Source: Chloroflexota bacterium
GTDB lineage: Bacteria > Chloroflexota > Dehalococcoidia > Bin125
DNA length: 64,000 nt
Direction of reading: 5' to 3'
NCBI GenBank assembly: GCA_028875225.1
Contig: JAPPFB010000026.1
Location: forward strand, 2,963-66,962
Under the pieces are notes generated by a model. The model worked only from the letters and a program-made list of their open reading frames with translations, did no database searches and was not told where the DNA came from. Below are positions 14,007-23,114 of the stretch, one piece after another (position 1 is the first letter of the stretch; each line of letters opens with the position of its first letter). Position numbers and translations under genes: made by a program.

Positions 14007-16607
14007 ATGAAACCAACCGTCCCCAATCCCTTCCGCCGCCCGGCGCCGGACCCGCCCGTGCTGCTCCAGGTCACCCCGCCGCGCACGGGCGAGCGCACCC
14101 TGCTGGGCGTCGAGAACCTGCTCGGTTCGATCGCCGTACCCGAACCGTTCTCGCTCGAACTGGCCGCCGGCGAGACCGGCGTCGGGCTGATGGTCCGCTG
14201 CCACCGCAGCGAGGCGGTGCGCAGCCAGGTGGCGGCCCACTATCCCCAGGCGCGGGTGCGTGAATTGGCGGCGGCCGAGGACCCGCTCGCGTTCGGCGCG
14301 AGTGAAGAGGCCTGGTCGCTGACGCTGCGCGCCTCGGGTCCCGACTACGTGCCCCTGCGCACGTTCCAGGACCGCGACCTGCTCGATCCCGGCTCGGATC
14401 CGCTGCTCGCCCTGGTCGGCGCACTCGGGGCGGCCAAGCCGGAGGAACGCCTGGTGGCCCGGCTCAAGCTGCGCGCGCTCGGTCCCGGCTGGTCGCGCCC
14501 ACATCTGGCCCGGCTCTACGAACGTCCGGGCCAGCCACCGCAGCCGCCTGCCGCCGGCCGCGAGAGCGGCCAGGGCGGCCCCGACCCCCTGGCCCTGACC
14601 GTGGGCGTGCTGGGCCTCGGCGGCTTCGCCCTGGGCTACAACTGGCTCGAGGCGGGCCAGCTCTGGAACCTGGCCGGCCTCTGCGCCGCCGCCGCCGTCG
14701 CGCTGATTGGGGGCGGCTGGTTCAAGGCGCGCTGGAACCGCTCGCGCAACCGCCCCTTCGACCCGCAGCTGATCCGCGAGAAGGTCGAGCGCTCGGCCTT
14801 CCTGGGCGAGGTCGAACTCATCGCCGTGCTGCCGCGCAAGCCGGACCAGCCGGACGACCAGCGCCGCTCGCGGGCGCACGAGCTGCTGGAACGGGTCGCC
14901 GCGGCCTATGCCCATTACAACCATCCCGGCGGGGCCGAGTTCCGGCGCGGCAAGGTCCGCCCGCTGCCGCCCCAGGCGGTCGTGCTGCAGCCGGCCCCGG
15001 CGGGCTTGTTCGGCTCGAACAGCGTGCTCGGCGTGCGCGAGGCGGCGGCGCTCTGGCATCCGCCCGGACCCTCCGACGAGACGCACGAGCTGGAGCGCGC
15101 CCGGGCCAAGGTGCTGCTGCCCCCGCGCCAGGCGCTGCACGAGGGCGCCCTGGTCGGCGACACGACTGCCGACATTCCCCGCGAGGTGCACTTCCCCGAC
15201 GACCTGCTGCGCCGCCACCACCTCTACGTGGCCCGCACGCGGATGGGCAAATCGACCCTAATGCGCCACATCGTCGCGCACAAGCTGCGCGAGAAGGCGG
15301 CCGGCCGCGACACGGACGCGATCGTCGTGGTCGACCCGCACGCCGACCTGGTCTCGGCGATCCTCGAGCAGGTCCCCGACCAACTCGTCTCCGAGGTCCG
15401 CTTGATCGACCTGGCCGACGAGCGCGGCGCGGTCGGCGTCAACCTGCTCGACGCGCGCATCTTCTCCGACCGCGACCGGACCGCCGACTCGGTCGTGCGG
15501 GTCGCCCGCGGGCTGTGGGAGCAGTGGGGACCGCGGATGCAGTCGATCCTCGAGCAGACGGTCAAGACGCTGCACGAGGCCAACGGGCATCCCTCGACCG
15601 AGGAGCACGAGCAGTACACGATCCTCGACGCGCTCAAGCTGCTCTCGCACAAGGAGTTCCGCTCCGATGTGCTCAAGAAGGTGCGCGACCCCTTCCTGCT
15701 CGAATGGTGGGCGCGCGACTTCGGCGGCTGGCGCACCGAGTACCAGGCCGAGGCGCTGGCCCCGGTCCAGACCCGGCTGACCTACTACGCCTCCTCCGAG
15801 CGGGCGCGGGCGATCCTGGGCCAACCGCGCTCGACGATCGACCTCCGGCGGACCATCCTCGAGGGCGGCATCCTGCTGGTCTCGACGGCCCAGGGCGCGG
15901 TCGGGCGCGACGTGGCCGCGCTGGTCGGCGCCTCGGTGCTCAACCTGGTCGACTCCACAATCCGCGAACAGGAGCGGCTGCCTCTGGACCAGCGCCGGGG
16001 CGCCCTGGTCGTGGTCGACGAGATGCAGACCATCCCCGGCGTCGAGTTCGAGTCGATGCTCTCCGAGCTGGGCAAGTACGGCGCTGCGTTCCTGCTCGCC
16101 ACCCAGAGCCTGGCCAAGCTGGACGCGCTCTCGCCGACGATGCGCGACACGCTGCTGGCCAACATCGGCTGCCTGGCCGCCTTCCAGGTCTCCAGCCCCG
16201 ACGCGCGCGAGCTGACCTGGGAGCTGGGCCGCCAGCGCCTCTCGGAGGACGACCTCGTCGGACAGCCCAGGCATCACTGCTACGTCCGCGCCTCGGTCGG
16301 CGCGGACACCCTGCCCGCGTTCTCGATGACCGTGCGAGAACCGCAGGACGGCTCACCCGAGGTCGCGGCCCGGATCCGCCAGTCGGCCGAGGCCTACCTG
16401 ACCTCGGCCGACGACATCGCCGCTCAGCAGGCCGAACGCCGGAAGCGGCTGGAGGAGCTCGAACGGCTCGCGCGCGAGGCCGCCCAGGCTGAGCAAGAGC
16501 GGGAACAAACGGAGACGCAGGAGGACCCGCCGGCCAAGAAGAAGCCGAGAAGGCCGCGCAGCAAGCGCAAGAAGCCGGACGATCGAATTCCGCCGACTGG
16601 CACGTGA
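14007..16607 (+). CDS. TraG/VirD4-like conjugative coupling ATPase
   Basis: This 866-residue protein has an N-terminal soluble region, a hydrophobic pair at ~195-235, and an ATPase domain with Walker A ARTRMGKST near residue 409 and Walker B ALVVVDEM near 664. The motif LLATQSLAKLD follows, as in TraG/TrwB-type proteins where a Gln-Ser pair senses nucleotide. The C-terminus is a charged coiled coil ending in a Lys/Arg-rich tail. Coupling proteins carry relaxase-bound DNA to the secretion channel. No separate VirB4 or relaxase of a classical type is visible, so it may serve a minimal transfer system. Confidence 0.85.
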   Translation: MKPTVPNPFRRPAPDPPVLLQVTPPRTGERTLLGVENLLGSIAVPEPFSLELAAGETGVGLMVRCHRSEAVRSQVAAHYPQARVRELAAAEDPLAFGASEEAWSLTLRASGPDYVPLRTFQDRDLLDPGSDPLLALVGALGAAKPEERLVARLKLRALGPGWSRPHLARLYERPGQPPQPPAAGRESGQGGPDPLALTVGVLGLGGFALGYNWLEAGQLWNLAGLCAAAAVALIGGGWFKARWNRSRNRPFDPQLIREKVERSAFLGEVELIAVLPRKPDQPDDQRRSRAHELLERVAAAYAHYNHPGGAEFRRGKVRPLPPQAVVLQPAPAGLFGSNSVLGVREAAALWHPPGPSDETHELERARAKVLLPPRQALHEGALVGDTTADIPREVHFPDDLLRRHHLYVARTRMGKSTLMRHIVAHKLREKAAGRDTDAIVVVDPHADLVSAILEQVPDQLVSEVRLIDLADERGAVGVNLLDARIFSDRDRTADSVVRVARGLWEQWGPRMQSILEQTVKTLHEANGHPSTEEHEQYTILDALKLLSHKEFRSDVLKKVRDPFLLEWWARDFGGWRTEYQAEALAPVQTRLTYYASSERARAILGQPRSTIDLRRTILEGGILLVSTAQGAVGRDVAALVGASVLNLVDSTIREQERLPLDQRRGALVVVDEMQTIPGVEFESMLSELGKYGAAFLLATQSLAKLDALSPTMRDTLLANIGCLAAFQVSSPDARELTWELGRQRLSEDDLVGQPRHHCYVRASVGADTLPAFSMTVREPQDGSPEVAARIRQSAEAYLTSADDIAAQQAERRKRLEELERLAREAAQAEQEREQTETQEDPPAKKKPRRPRSKRKKPDDRIPPTGT

Positions 16608-16723
16608 TTCGGGCGTCGCAGTGCGATGTACGGCAGCGGAATCTGCCGCAGACGAGCATGCCCGCGCAGTGAAGGGTCTTTGTGGGGGATTCGCCGTCCG
16701 CTGCCGCCACCACCAACCCTGTC

Positions 16724-17098
16724 TCACACAAACCCGCAGCTCGCGTTCACCGCTCGACCTTCGGCGACGGGCGTCCGCAGCCATTCCTGTTCGGCTTGCC
16801 TTAACTGGTCGCAACGAGGTGACAGTGAGAACGTTGACAAGCTACCTGACCGACTGTGATTGAACTCAGGCGCGTTGCAGCCATGGACGATCGCTGAGCA
16901 CAGCTTCTGCGGCTCGGTCATGCATCCCTGTTCCGCGGCGGAGATCACGCCCTCAAAGGCCGCCTGTTCAATCGTCTGGAGCGCACCCGCGATGAGCTCG
17001 CTGGAACCGTCGTAGTCGTCGAGCAGCAGCCCGGTCAGCGCTTCGTAGGCCGACCAAGCCAACACGAACGCCGGCTCGTCGAGCGCGCAACTGAGCAT
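16724..17098 (-). CDS. Doubtful hypothetical ORF
   Basis: An open frame with a protein-like middle (LAWSAYEALTGLLLDDYDG, IEQAAFEGVISAAEQ). The best start is ATG 17098, but GAAGGA lies directly next to it, too close for a good ribosome site. The C-terminal 40 residues look random. It may be a gene remnant at the edge of the transfer block. Nothing else is supported between 16608 and 17160. Confidence 0.25.
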   Translation of the reverse strand: MLSCALDEPAFVLAWSAYEALTGLLLDDYDGSSELIAGALQTIEQAAFEGVISAAEQGCMTEPQKLCSAIVHGCNAPEFNHSRSGSLSTFSLSPRCDQLRQAEQEWLRTPVAEGRAVNASCGFV

Positions 17099-17159
17099 TC
17101 CTTCAGCCTTGTCCCGTGGCTCGGGTCTATTCCTCCTGTCGAACAGGTCCGCCCGGCGG

Positions 17160-17500
17160 GGACGCCATGGTCGCCGGCCGAGCACACGGCGAGCTCAACA
17201 AACCTATCATCGCCATGATCTAGGGCTTCTACATGAGCGGCGGACTGCTCACTGCCCTCCGCGCCGACCTCCGCATCGGCTCCGACGACTCCCAGTTCGG
17301 CGTCCCCGCCGCCCGCCTTGTCCTCGACTAAGGCGGCGTGCGGCACAGGAAACCCTGCTCACTGGCAAGCGCTTCCCGGCCGCTGACGCCGCCCACTGGG
17401 GCCTCGTCAACCGCATCACCTCCCGCGAAGACCTCGAACCCACAGTCCACGATCTCGCCGCCACCATCGCCCTGAACGCCACAAGACCATCCGAGCCATA
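17160..17500 (+). pseudogene. Enoyl-CoA hydratase/isomerase (crotonase) fragment
   Basis: A reading frame with KPIIAMI-stop-GFYMSGGLLTALRADL and DDSQFGVPAARLVLD-stop-GG matches the crotonase core, where the oxyanion-hole Gly-Gly follows the KP-I-A helix. A frameshift leads to LLTGKRFPAADAAHWGLVNR, the next conserved crotonase block. Two in-frame stops and at least one frameshift show decay. The N- and C-terminal thirds are missing. It is a remnant of a metabolic gene at the edge of the accessory region. Confidence 0.8.
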
Positions 17501-17611
17501 GCGGAAATCCGCAAAGGCCCGAATCTCGATCGAGACATCTGTATCTGTCCGACAAGCGCGCACAACCCACCCAATGAGAACTCGGCTTAGGACGAACTTG
17601 TTCGACTACGC

Positions 17612-20600
17612 CTAAAGACTGGTATTGGGGAAGGGATCGTCATGCGGCAAATCGTCAGTCCAGTAGCCGTAACGAGCGGCCAACAAGCGCTCAATGGCAG
17701 GTAAGTCAGGGGCGCTTTGATGTATCTCCAATCCCCAAATCTGTACAAGGGCTAGCATCGAAAACTGCCGCGCCTCACGGAGAACACGAGGGGTGAGTCG
17801 ATAGGCAGGTATGACCCTCGCGTCTTCAGGCTCTGGACTGTAAGCGGCATCTTGCATCTGCGCAAGCAAAGTGTCCGAAGGGTACTGACTCGTCTGCACT
17901 GGGAAACGGTAAGACATGGTCGCATTCAGAACTGCCGTGAGCACATGCCAGTCGAGCCATCCCTCCTCCGACCGTAGTCGGTTAACTGTTCTGAGGAAGC
18001 CGGCTGAATTCCTCAGCTTGGGGATGGTCGTGCGAAGACTCTGTGCAAGATTCTGATATCGGGTCTTGAGGAGATCCTGGGCCTTCTCTTCGGAGTAGGT
18101 TGGACCGAGTCCGTCATTCCACGCAAGCTCCATGTGCGCCCCGTAGTCGCCTTCACGGGCGCTCCACGGCGTTTCCCAAACGCCTCGGCGTATTTCTGTC
18201 TTGTCCTCGGCGGCGAACGCCGCAGCGAGTTCATCGTACGGACGCGGCGGGAAGAGCTCGTGGGTGAGCCCGCGTTGGAAGGCGCGCTTGATGGCAGTGG
18301 CAAAGTCGTCGTCAGGCAGGAGAGATGCTTCGCGGAAGATCACCGCGAGGACACTGACAAGCTCATCAGTGAGTTCCTCTGCGCTCACATCCGTCGCGTC
18401 TTCGAATGGAGTCAAACGGACAGTCCACTTCCGACCGTCATTGCTAGGGAGCGACTCGATGGCCCCTGTCGCAGCTGAACGTCGTCGTCTCCGCTCCACA
18501 TTCACAGAGATTTGGGTGGGGACGAGACACAGATCTTGACTCGCAAGCGCGGCGAGCATCACTTGCGCACCTGCGGCGAAGCGCTCGGCCATTCGGTTCG
18601 TTTTGGCATCATTAGCGGCCACAACGAGCCAGTCAGTGCCCAGTCCCGAGAAGCGGATGTGCCTCGTGACCCCCAGATCTGAGAAAGGTGGGCCCGTCAA
18701 GTCTTTCCCTCCAAATGACGCCCAACGCCTTTCGTGGTCAGGTGAGGCTGTACTCAGGGCCATGTCGACCACATCGTCAACACCGACAGCAGTCGTGATT
18801 GCCTGGACGGACTCAAGAAGCTGCCCATCTATCACCCCAGCACATTCCGTAATGTAAGTCAGGTGCAAGTCGGGCTCTGCGAACCAGCCGATGCTCTCAG
18901 AATCTGGGGTTGAATCGCCGACGGCGTACTGCACTTCGATCGCACGTTGGTATAGCTCAGTCGCTCCACACCATGCACCCGACATCACGTCAGCACACGC
19001 AGCCATGCTCAGACCCTGTGCCACGAGGTCCGCGTGCTCGCTGTCGTTATGCGTTGCCGCAACGAATGCTGCGCCGAGCGCATGCGATTTCGCAGCCAAC
19101 GGCAAACGCAGTTCCAGATATGTCTTAGACAACATGAGCATGGCCAACAGAGAGCCGCGGATCGTATCTCCGGACCACCAGTCGAGCTTGACCTTGTGAA
19201 ACTCTTCGATGGCGTCGAGTCGTCGATCTGCCTTCAACAGCGCAAATGCGCGATCTCGCGCTCTAGCCGCCACCGCCGACTTGCCTGATGTTCGCTCGAC
19301 AGCTTGGTCGACTAGATCGGCGAGAGTGCGCCATTCCGGCACATCAATGAGGGCGGGAGCGAGAATGCCCAATAGCTTAGAAAGGTGGTCCACCGGGAAT
19401 AGGGGTGTGTCCTCGAGCATCTCAGCAAGTTCGGTCCATGCGGAGACAGCGGATTGAAGGTCCATGAAGTCGTGTTCGGTCAGTCGCACTGCAGGGGGAA
19501 TCGATGGATCTGCGAATATGACATTCGCTTGCGGAGGCGTATCGTCCCATGCAGCTTGCACCTGGGCAATGTGTTCTTCTGATATTCGACGGCACATGCC
19601 AAGAAAGCCGAGTACATCGAGCAGCGCTGCCCGGCGGTGTCCCCGTGAATGAGGCAGCAGTTCTTGAACTCTGGCCGTGATCTTGATATGCCAATCGCGT
19701 AGCTCATCGAGAGAGATAGCGGATACGTCGTGCCCCACGGCTCCAGTGGCGTACTGTAACAGTACCGCAGCGTCCTCTAGGCGAGCCGGCTCTGATTCGT
19801 CCAAGGAGGCGGACAGAAAGTGGCGTACGACGTCGTCGACCGACCGCAAATCACCGGCACCTCGCAAACTCGCCACAACGAGTTCATATCTCGCACGTTG
19901 CCTGAGGGACTCTGATAGTGACGAATGAGAGAGGAATTCTCGTAGTAGACCCAACCAGAATGGTAAGTCAGGTCGGGCCTCCTCTTGAGAGGTGGCTTCC
20001 CGCACTCCGGCCTTTAGGCTAATGAAATCGCCTATCGTCGGCTGGGGCGTCGGGCTCTTGTGCCACCTGTTGCGAAGCTTCACATAGTCCTCGTCCAGAG
20101 TTCCCTCGGGAGCCGTTCGGGAGGGCCGGACTTCCGACGGCATCGATAGATATCTTTCGGCGATCCAAAATCCTTCATGCCTTGAAAGTAGGTCTGCTAT
20201 CGATTCTGCGTCGTGGACCTCGAGTTCAATGCCCCATTGTTCCCGTACCTCGTCTTGTAGGCGGTGGCGCGCGCCCACGGGGAGCGAATTGAGGGTGAAC
20301 GCTCGAATCGCGGATACAGAACTTCCTTGTTGCAGGACTTTGTCGATGTCGCTTTGAAGCTTTGAAAAAATGTTGTCCGCCTGTGTCGTGCAGATGAACA
20401 CAATTGGACCGTCGCTAATCAAGCCGAGGAATCCTCCCGAAGGTCCTAACTCCTCTTTCAGAAAGGACCGGAAGGTCTCGAAGTCGCGTCCCTGGTCTCC
20501 ACCTGCCGAGACGGGCCCCGTGGCCGGTAGTACATTCGAGCAAATGAACTGCTCGGTTAGGCGGCGGCAGATGTGTTCGAAGGTGTGGTGAGCGTTCTGC

Positions 20601-20656
20601 GTCGGCAGTTCTGCAAGCGCAAAGCGGATCTGTTGCGTGACCTGCTCAGGATCCAT
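17612..20656 (-). CDS. Large nuclease-like / helical-repeat protein, probable defence gene
   Basis: With ATG 20656 the protein is 1014 residues. Residues ~27-75 contain FEHICRRLTEQFI and SAGGDQGRDFETF, then FICTTQ, the pattern of a PD-(D/E)XK nuclease in which a GG-D-GRD loop supplies the metal-binding Asp (as in Mrr- and Cap4-like effectors). The remaining ~800 residues are helical, repeat-like (TPR-like). No Walker P-loop was seen, so it is not a STAND ATPase. Lower GC and different codon use than neighbours suggest transfer. It lies beside IS relics and near a restriction system, consistent with anti-phage function (inference). Confidence 0.65.
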   Translation of the reverse strand: MDPEQVTQQIRFALAELPTQNAHHTFEHICRRLTEQFICSNVLPATGPVSAGGDQGRDFETFRSFLKEELGPSGGFLGLISDGPIVFICTTQADNIFSKLQSDIDKVLQQGSSVSAIRAFTLNSLPVGARHRLQDEVREQWGIELEVHDAESIADLLSRHEGFWIAERYLSMPSEVRPSRTAPEGTLDEDYVKLRNRWHKSPTPQPTIGDFISLKAGVREATSQEEARPDLPFWLGLLREFLSHSSLSESLRQRARYELVVASLRGAGDLRSVDDVVRHFLSASLDESEPARLEDAAVLLQYATGAVGHDVSAISLDELRDWHIKITARVQELLPHSRGHRRAALLDVLGFLGMCRRISEEHIAQVQAAWDDTPPQANVIFADPSIPPAVRLTEHDFMDLQSAVSAWTELAEMLEDTPLFPVDHLSKLLGILAPALIDVPEWRTLADLVDQAVERTSGKSAVAARARDRAFALLKADRRLDAIEEFHKVKLDWWSGDTIRGSLLAMLMLSKTYLELRLPLAAKSHALGAAFVAATHNDSEHADLVAQGLSMAACADVMSGAWCGATELYQRAIEVQYAVGDSTPDSESIGWFAEPDLHLTYITECAGVIDGQLLESVQAITTAVGVDDVVDMALSTASPDHERRWASFGGKDLTGPPFSDLGVTRHIRFSGLGTDWLVVAANDAKTNRMAERFAAGAQVMLAALASQDLCLVPTQISVNVERRRRRSAATGAIESLPSNDGRKWTVRLTPFEDATDVSAEELTDELVSVLAVIFREASLLPDDDFATAIKRAFQRGLTHELFPPRPYDELAAAFAAEDKTEIRRGVWETPWSAREGDYGAHMELAWNDGLGPTYSEEKAQDLLKTRYQNLAQSLRTTIPKLRNSAGFLRTVNRLRSEEGWLDWHVLTAVLNATMSYRFPVQTSQYPSDTLLAQMQDAAYSPEPEDARVIPAYRLTPRVLREARQFSMLALVQIWGLEIHQSAPDLPAIERLLAARYGYWTDDLPHDDPFPNTSL

Positions 20657-20699
20657 CACAGCCGCTCGCAATCAGGACTTGATAGCACAACTTGACTTT

Positions 20700-21205
20700 A
20701 GCAGGCTGCTGAACTTCGGATAGCAGGAGCCAGACCGGTTGTTGAACGACGGCTGAGCGCTGTCGCTGCCGCGTCTGCGACTGCGTCCGGTAAGTGGGAG
20801 GGTGGGCCTGGGAGCCCTGGTTCCGGCGTCCGAGGCCGGTCGCAGGCGATTCGGCTATGCGGCGGCCGCCTCGAGGTTGGCCAGACGAGTGAGGTTGTAG
20901 GCGGCGGCGGTCAGTGCGAGCCACAACTTGTTGCGGGCCCGACCCAGGCATCGCAGATTGCCGCCGGCACCCACGGTCTTGATCCAACCATACGCCTGCC
21001 CCCGCGTAGGCGGGGGACCTCCTCGACCAGGTTGCGCCGGCGCTGGCTGTGGCGGTAGCCGGGGCGTCGGGTCGTGCGACGGTCGATCGCGCTGCGCCGG
21101 CCGCGCTGGTTCTGGGCCACATGGGGCGTCAGGCCCAGCGCGCGCAGGACCCAGACGAAGTCGCGCGTGTCGTAGGCCCGGTCGGCACCGACCGTGGCTG
21201 GCCCG
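20700..21205 (-). mobile_element. IS5-type transposase relic, C-terminal part and element end
   Basis: On the minus strand, VGADRAYDTRDFVWVLRAL (catalytic Asp region), HVAQNQRGRRSAID, VEEV and then GWIKTVGAGGNLRCLG and KLWLALTAAAYNLTRL follow the IS5 family order. A short CCCCCGC/GCGGGGG palindrome insertion at 20999-21016 breaks the frame between VEEV and GWIK. The N-terminal part is missing. The downstream 150 bp to 20700 (GGCTGCTGAACTTCGGATAG) is the element end, repeated at 59508. Confidence 0.75.
20999..21016 (-). repeat. REP-like palindrome inserted in transposase relic
   Basis: Arms CCCCCGC/GCGGGGG with loop GTAG, flanked by CCTG, the complement of the CAGG flank in the other copies. 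It interrupts the conserved VEEV-GWIKTVG motif and shifts the frame, so it was acquired after the transposase arrived. Confidence 0.65.
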
Positions 21206-21209
21206 GTGA

Positions 21210-21236
21210 CCCCGCATCAAGTGCGGGGCAGGCTGC
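21210..21236 (+). repeat. REP-like palindrome between two IS relics
   Basis: Arms CCCCGCA/TGCGGGG, loop TCAAG, then CAGGCTGCTG. It marks the junction where a minus-strand IS5 relic meets a plus-strand IS630 relic. It is almost the complement of the copy at 1807-1825. Confidence 0.7.
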
Positions 21237-21239
21237 TGC

Positions 21240-21764
21240 GTTCGTGCATCTCCACGGCCTGGTCGTCGACGTCGAGCTGACCGAGGCGGACGGCTACGTG
21301 CGTCACGGAGCCACCAACCTCTACGCCGCGCTCATGTGGCCTCCGGCCATCTGATCGCCGACATGACCCCCAGGCGCCGCACGCGCGAGTTTCGCCGCTT
21401 CCTCGACCTGATCGACCAGCGTGTGCCCGATCAACTCGCCGTGCATGTCGTCTTGGACAACGTCTCCGCCCACCGCACAGCGGAGATCCAGCGCTGGCTG
21501 CAGCGCCACCCCGGCTTCCGCTTTCACTTCACCCCAATATACAGTTCATGGATGAACCTGATCGAGCGCTGGTTCGCGGAGCTGACCACGAAGTGGCTGC
21601 GGCGCGGCTCCCACCGCGGCGTGGCCGAGCTGACCTGCGCCGTCGAACGCAGGGTGGCCGACTGGAACGCCACTCCGCGTCCCGTCGTCTGGCGCAAGGC
21701 CGCCGACCAGATCTTCGACAACCTCGCCGGATATCTCAACCGATTTCCCGACTCAGGACACTAA
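21240..21764 (+). mobile_element. IS630-type transposase, N-truncated and frameshifted
   Basis: YVRHGATNLYAAL in one frame continues as VASGHLIADMTPRRR in the next, with a frameshift at about 21335-21345. The C-terminal 142 residues are intact: VHVVLDNVSAH (catalytic Asp), IQRWLQRHPGFRFHFTPIYS, SSWMNLIERWFAEL (catalytic Glu), ending in PDSGH. This is the IS630 DDE order. The first half of the transposase is absent, so it is inactive. Confidence 0.85.
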
Positions 21765-21945
21765 GGCGAGCGTTGCGTCGCCAAGCGAATTCACCGTGCA
21801 CCGCCTACGTCTCGATGCTTCGGGACAAGAGTCAGTGCCAGATTGGCGCGCTGGACTCGGTGCATCACAGCTAAACCCTGTTAACCACCCATTCGTCGCC
21901 AAGGGCACACTTCCACTGAAATGCGCTTTCGTCCCTCGACTTTCG

Positions 21946-22698
21946 CTAACGGAGGATCTTGAAGTCGATGCGCTCCCAGAACACTGAGTTCTTCGGTCGT
22001 GCGGTGAGTTCACCCACCATCATTGGAGTTCCTCGCCTACCGGCCTCGGGGAAGATCGTCCAATGTAGTGTCGCCTGATCACCCCCTACAGGTGGTATCC
22101 ACACCTCCACGAAGTGGCCTTCAACCTGTTTCTCGACGGACATGCTCATTGCACACGGAATCTTCAATAGCTCGTAGTAGCGTGCGTAGAGATTACAGAT
22201 GGTGAAAGAGAGCACATTAAGCTCCAAGTCCATTTCGGCCTTGGCGCCGTGAGAAACGGCCTGATAGTACTGATAGGCATGGCAGGCGATGTCCTTCACA
22301 CGCTCATCTACTATTTCGAAGAAAATGCGATTGACCCCTCCCTTCAGCGCTGGGACATCCGGCGGAGAATCGCACATGCGAGATAGAACCTCGACTGTCA
22401 ATCTCGGACCCTTACCCTTTAGGTAGTTTGCAGCCGAGACTGTGTCCCCCATCTTCCTCACGCGCCATGCCGACCAACGAGTGCGACACGACCACATCAT
22501 CGACTCAACATCTCCCTTCGCTTGAATGAGCGTAGAACGAAAGCTCCCGTAGTTTGCGAAGATACTTAGCACAAGCGCGGCAATGCCGATGGCAAGTGCC
22601 CAATCAAGCCCCGTTTCTGCCGGCTCGGATATCGAGACAAGGGACGCGGCGAAGTCGGACGCAGTTGCAGACGTTGGATTCGAGGTAAGGGGCTCCAC
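21946..22698 (-). CDS. Membrane-anchored hypothetical protein (250 aa)
   Basis: After ~30 residues there is one membrane span (LDWALAIGIAALVLSIFANY), then a soluble domain of ~200 residues predicted to face the cytoplasm. It is rich in helices early (RTRWSAWRVRKMGDTVSAANYL) and in strands at the end (HFVEVWIPPVGGDQATLHW). The base composition is lower in GC than the transfer block, like other island genes. No domain was recognised. It lies back-to-back with the restriction-modification gene, separated by ~220 bp. Confidence 0.6.
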   Translation of the reverse strand: MEPLTSNPTSATASDFAASLVSISEPAETGLDWALAIGIAALVLSIFANYGSFRSTLIQAKGDVESMMWSCRTRWSAWRVRKMGDTVSAANYLKGKGPRLTVEVLSRMCDSPPDVPALKGGVNRIFFEIVDERVKDIACHAYQYYQAVSHGAKAEMDLELNVLSFTICNLYARYYELLKIPCAMSMSVEKQVEGHFVEVWIPPVGGDQATLHWTIFPEAGRRGTPMMVGELTARPKNSVFWERIDFKILR

Positions 22699-22919
22699 AA
22701 GATGTCCTGGGAGGTCATTGCCTGAGTCACTGCGCTCAGGTATGGGCTGGAGTGTTCTTCATGAAGAAGGCCGTACGGCCGCCCTGAAGAGGGATCTGGT
22801 TCAGCGTTCGATTCTCAGCGTCGCAGCTGAAGACATTGCAGATCCCTGAGAGGCAGGGTAGTCAATGGGTCTTCGAGGTCAATCACCATCGCGATAGCCG
22901 GCTCGGCCTACCTACTGGA

Positions 22920-23114
22920 ATGCGAAGGGAAGACCTCGACAGCGAGAGCGTCCCACACAATCCGCTGCTGTTCAGGATCCTGCACCGGATGAACCCGGTG
23001 GAGCAGTTCGACAGCAGCATCCGTCGCATCTGCGACGCTGGCGAGGAGCAGGCGGTGTATGCCGGACGTAGTCGTAGACTGGTCTCCGCTGAGTCGAGGG
23101 GGCCTCTGACATGA
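22920..23114 (+). CDS. Small ORF overlapping the restriction-modification gene start
   Basis: ATG 22920 gives 64 residues with a protein-like middle (LLFRILHRMNPVEQFDSSI, RRICDAGEEQAVYAG). Its TGA lies inside the ATGA that starts the restriction enzyme at 23111, suggesting translational coupling. It has no strong ribosome site. It might be a regulator or the 3' remnant of an older gene; the family was not recognised. Confidence 0.35.
   Translation: MRREDLDSESVPHNPLLFRILHRMNPVEQFDSSIRRICDAGEEQAVYAGRSRRLVSAESRGPLT

Noticed and set aside
13713-15221. Long minus-strand open frame (502 codons) antisense to the coupling ATPase
   Set aside because: It is the shadow of a high-GC gene: composition is Arg/Gly/Ala-rich, there is no ribosome site, and the plus strand has clear Walker motifs.
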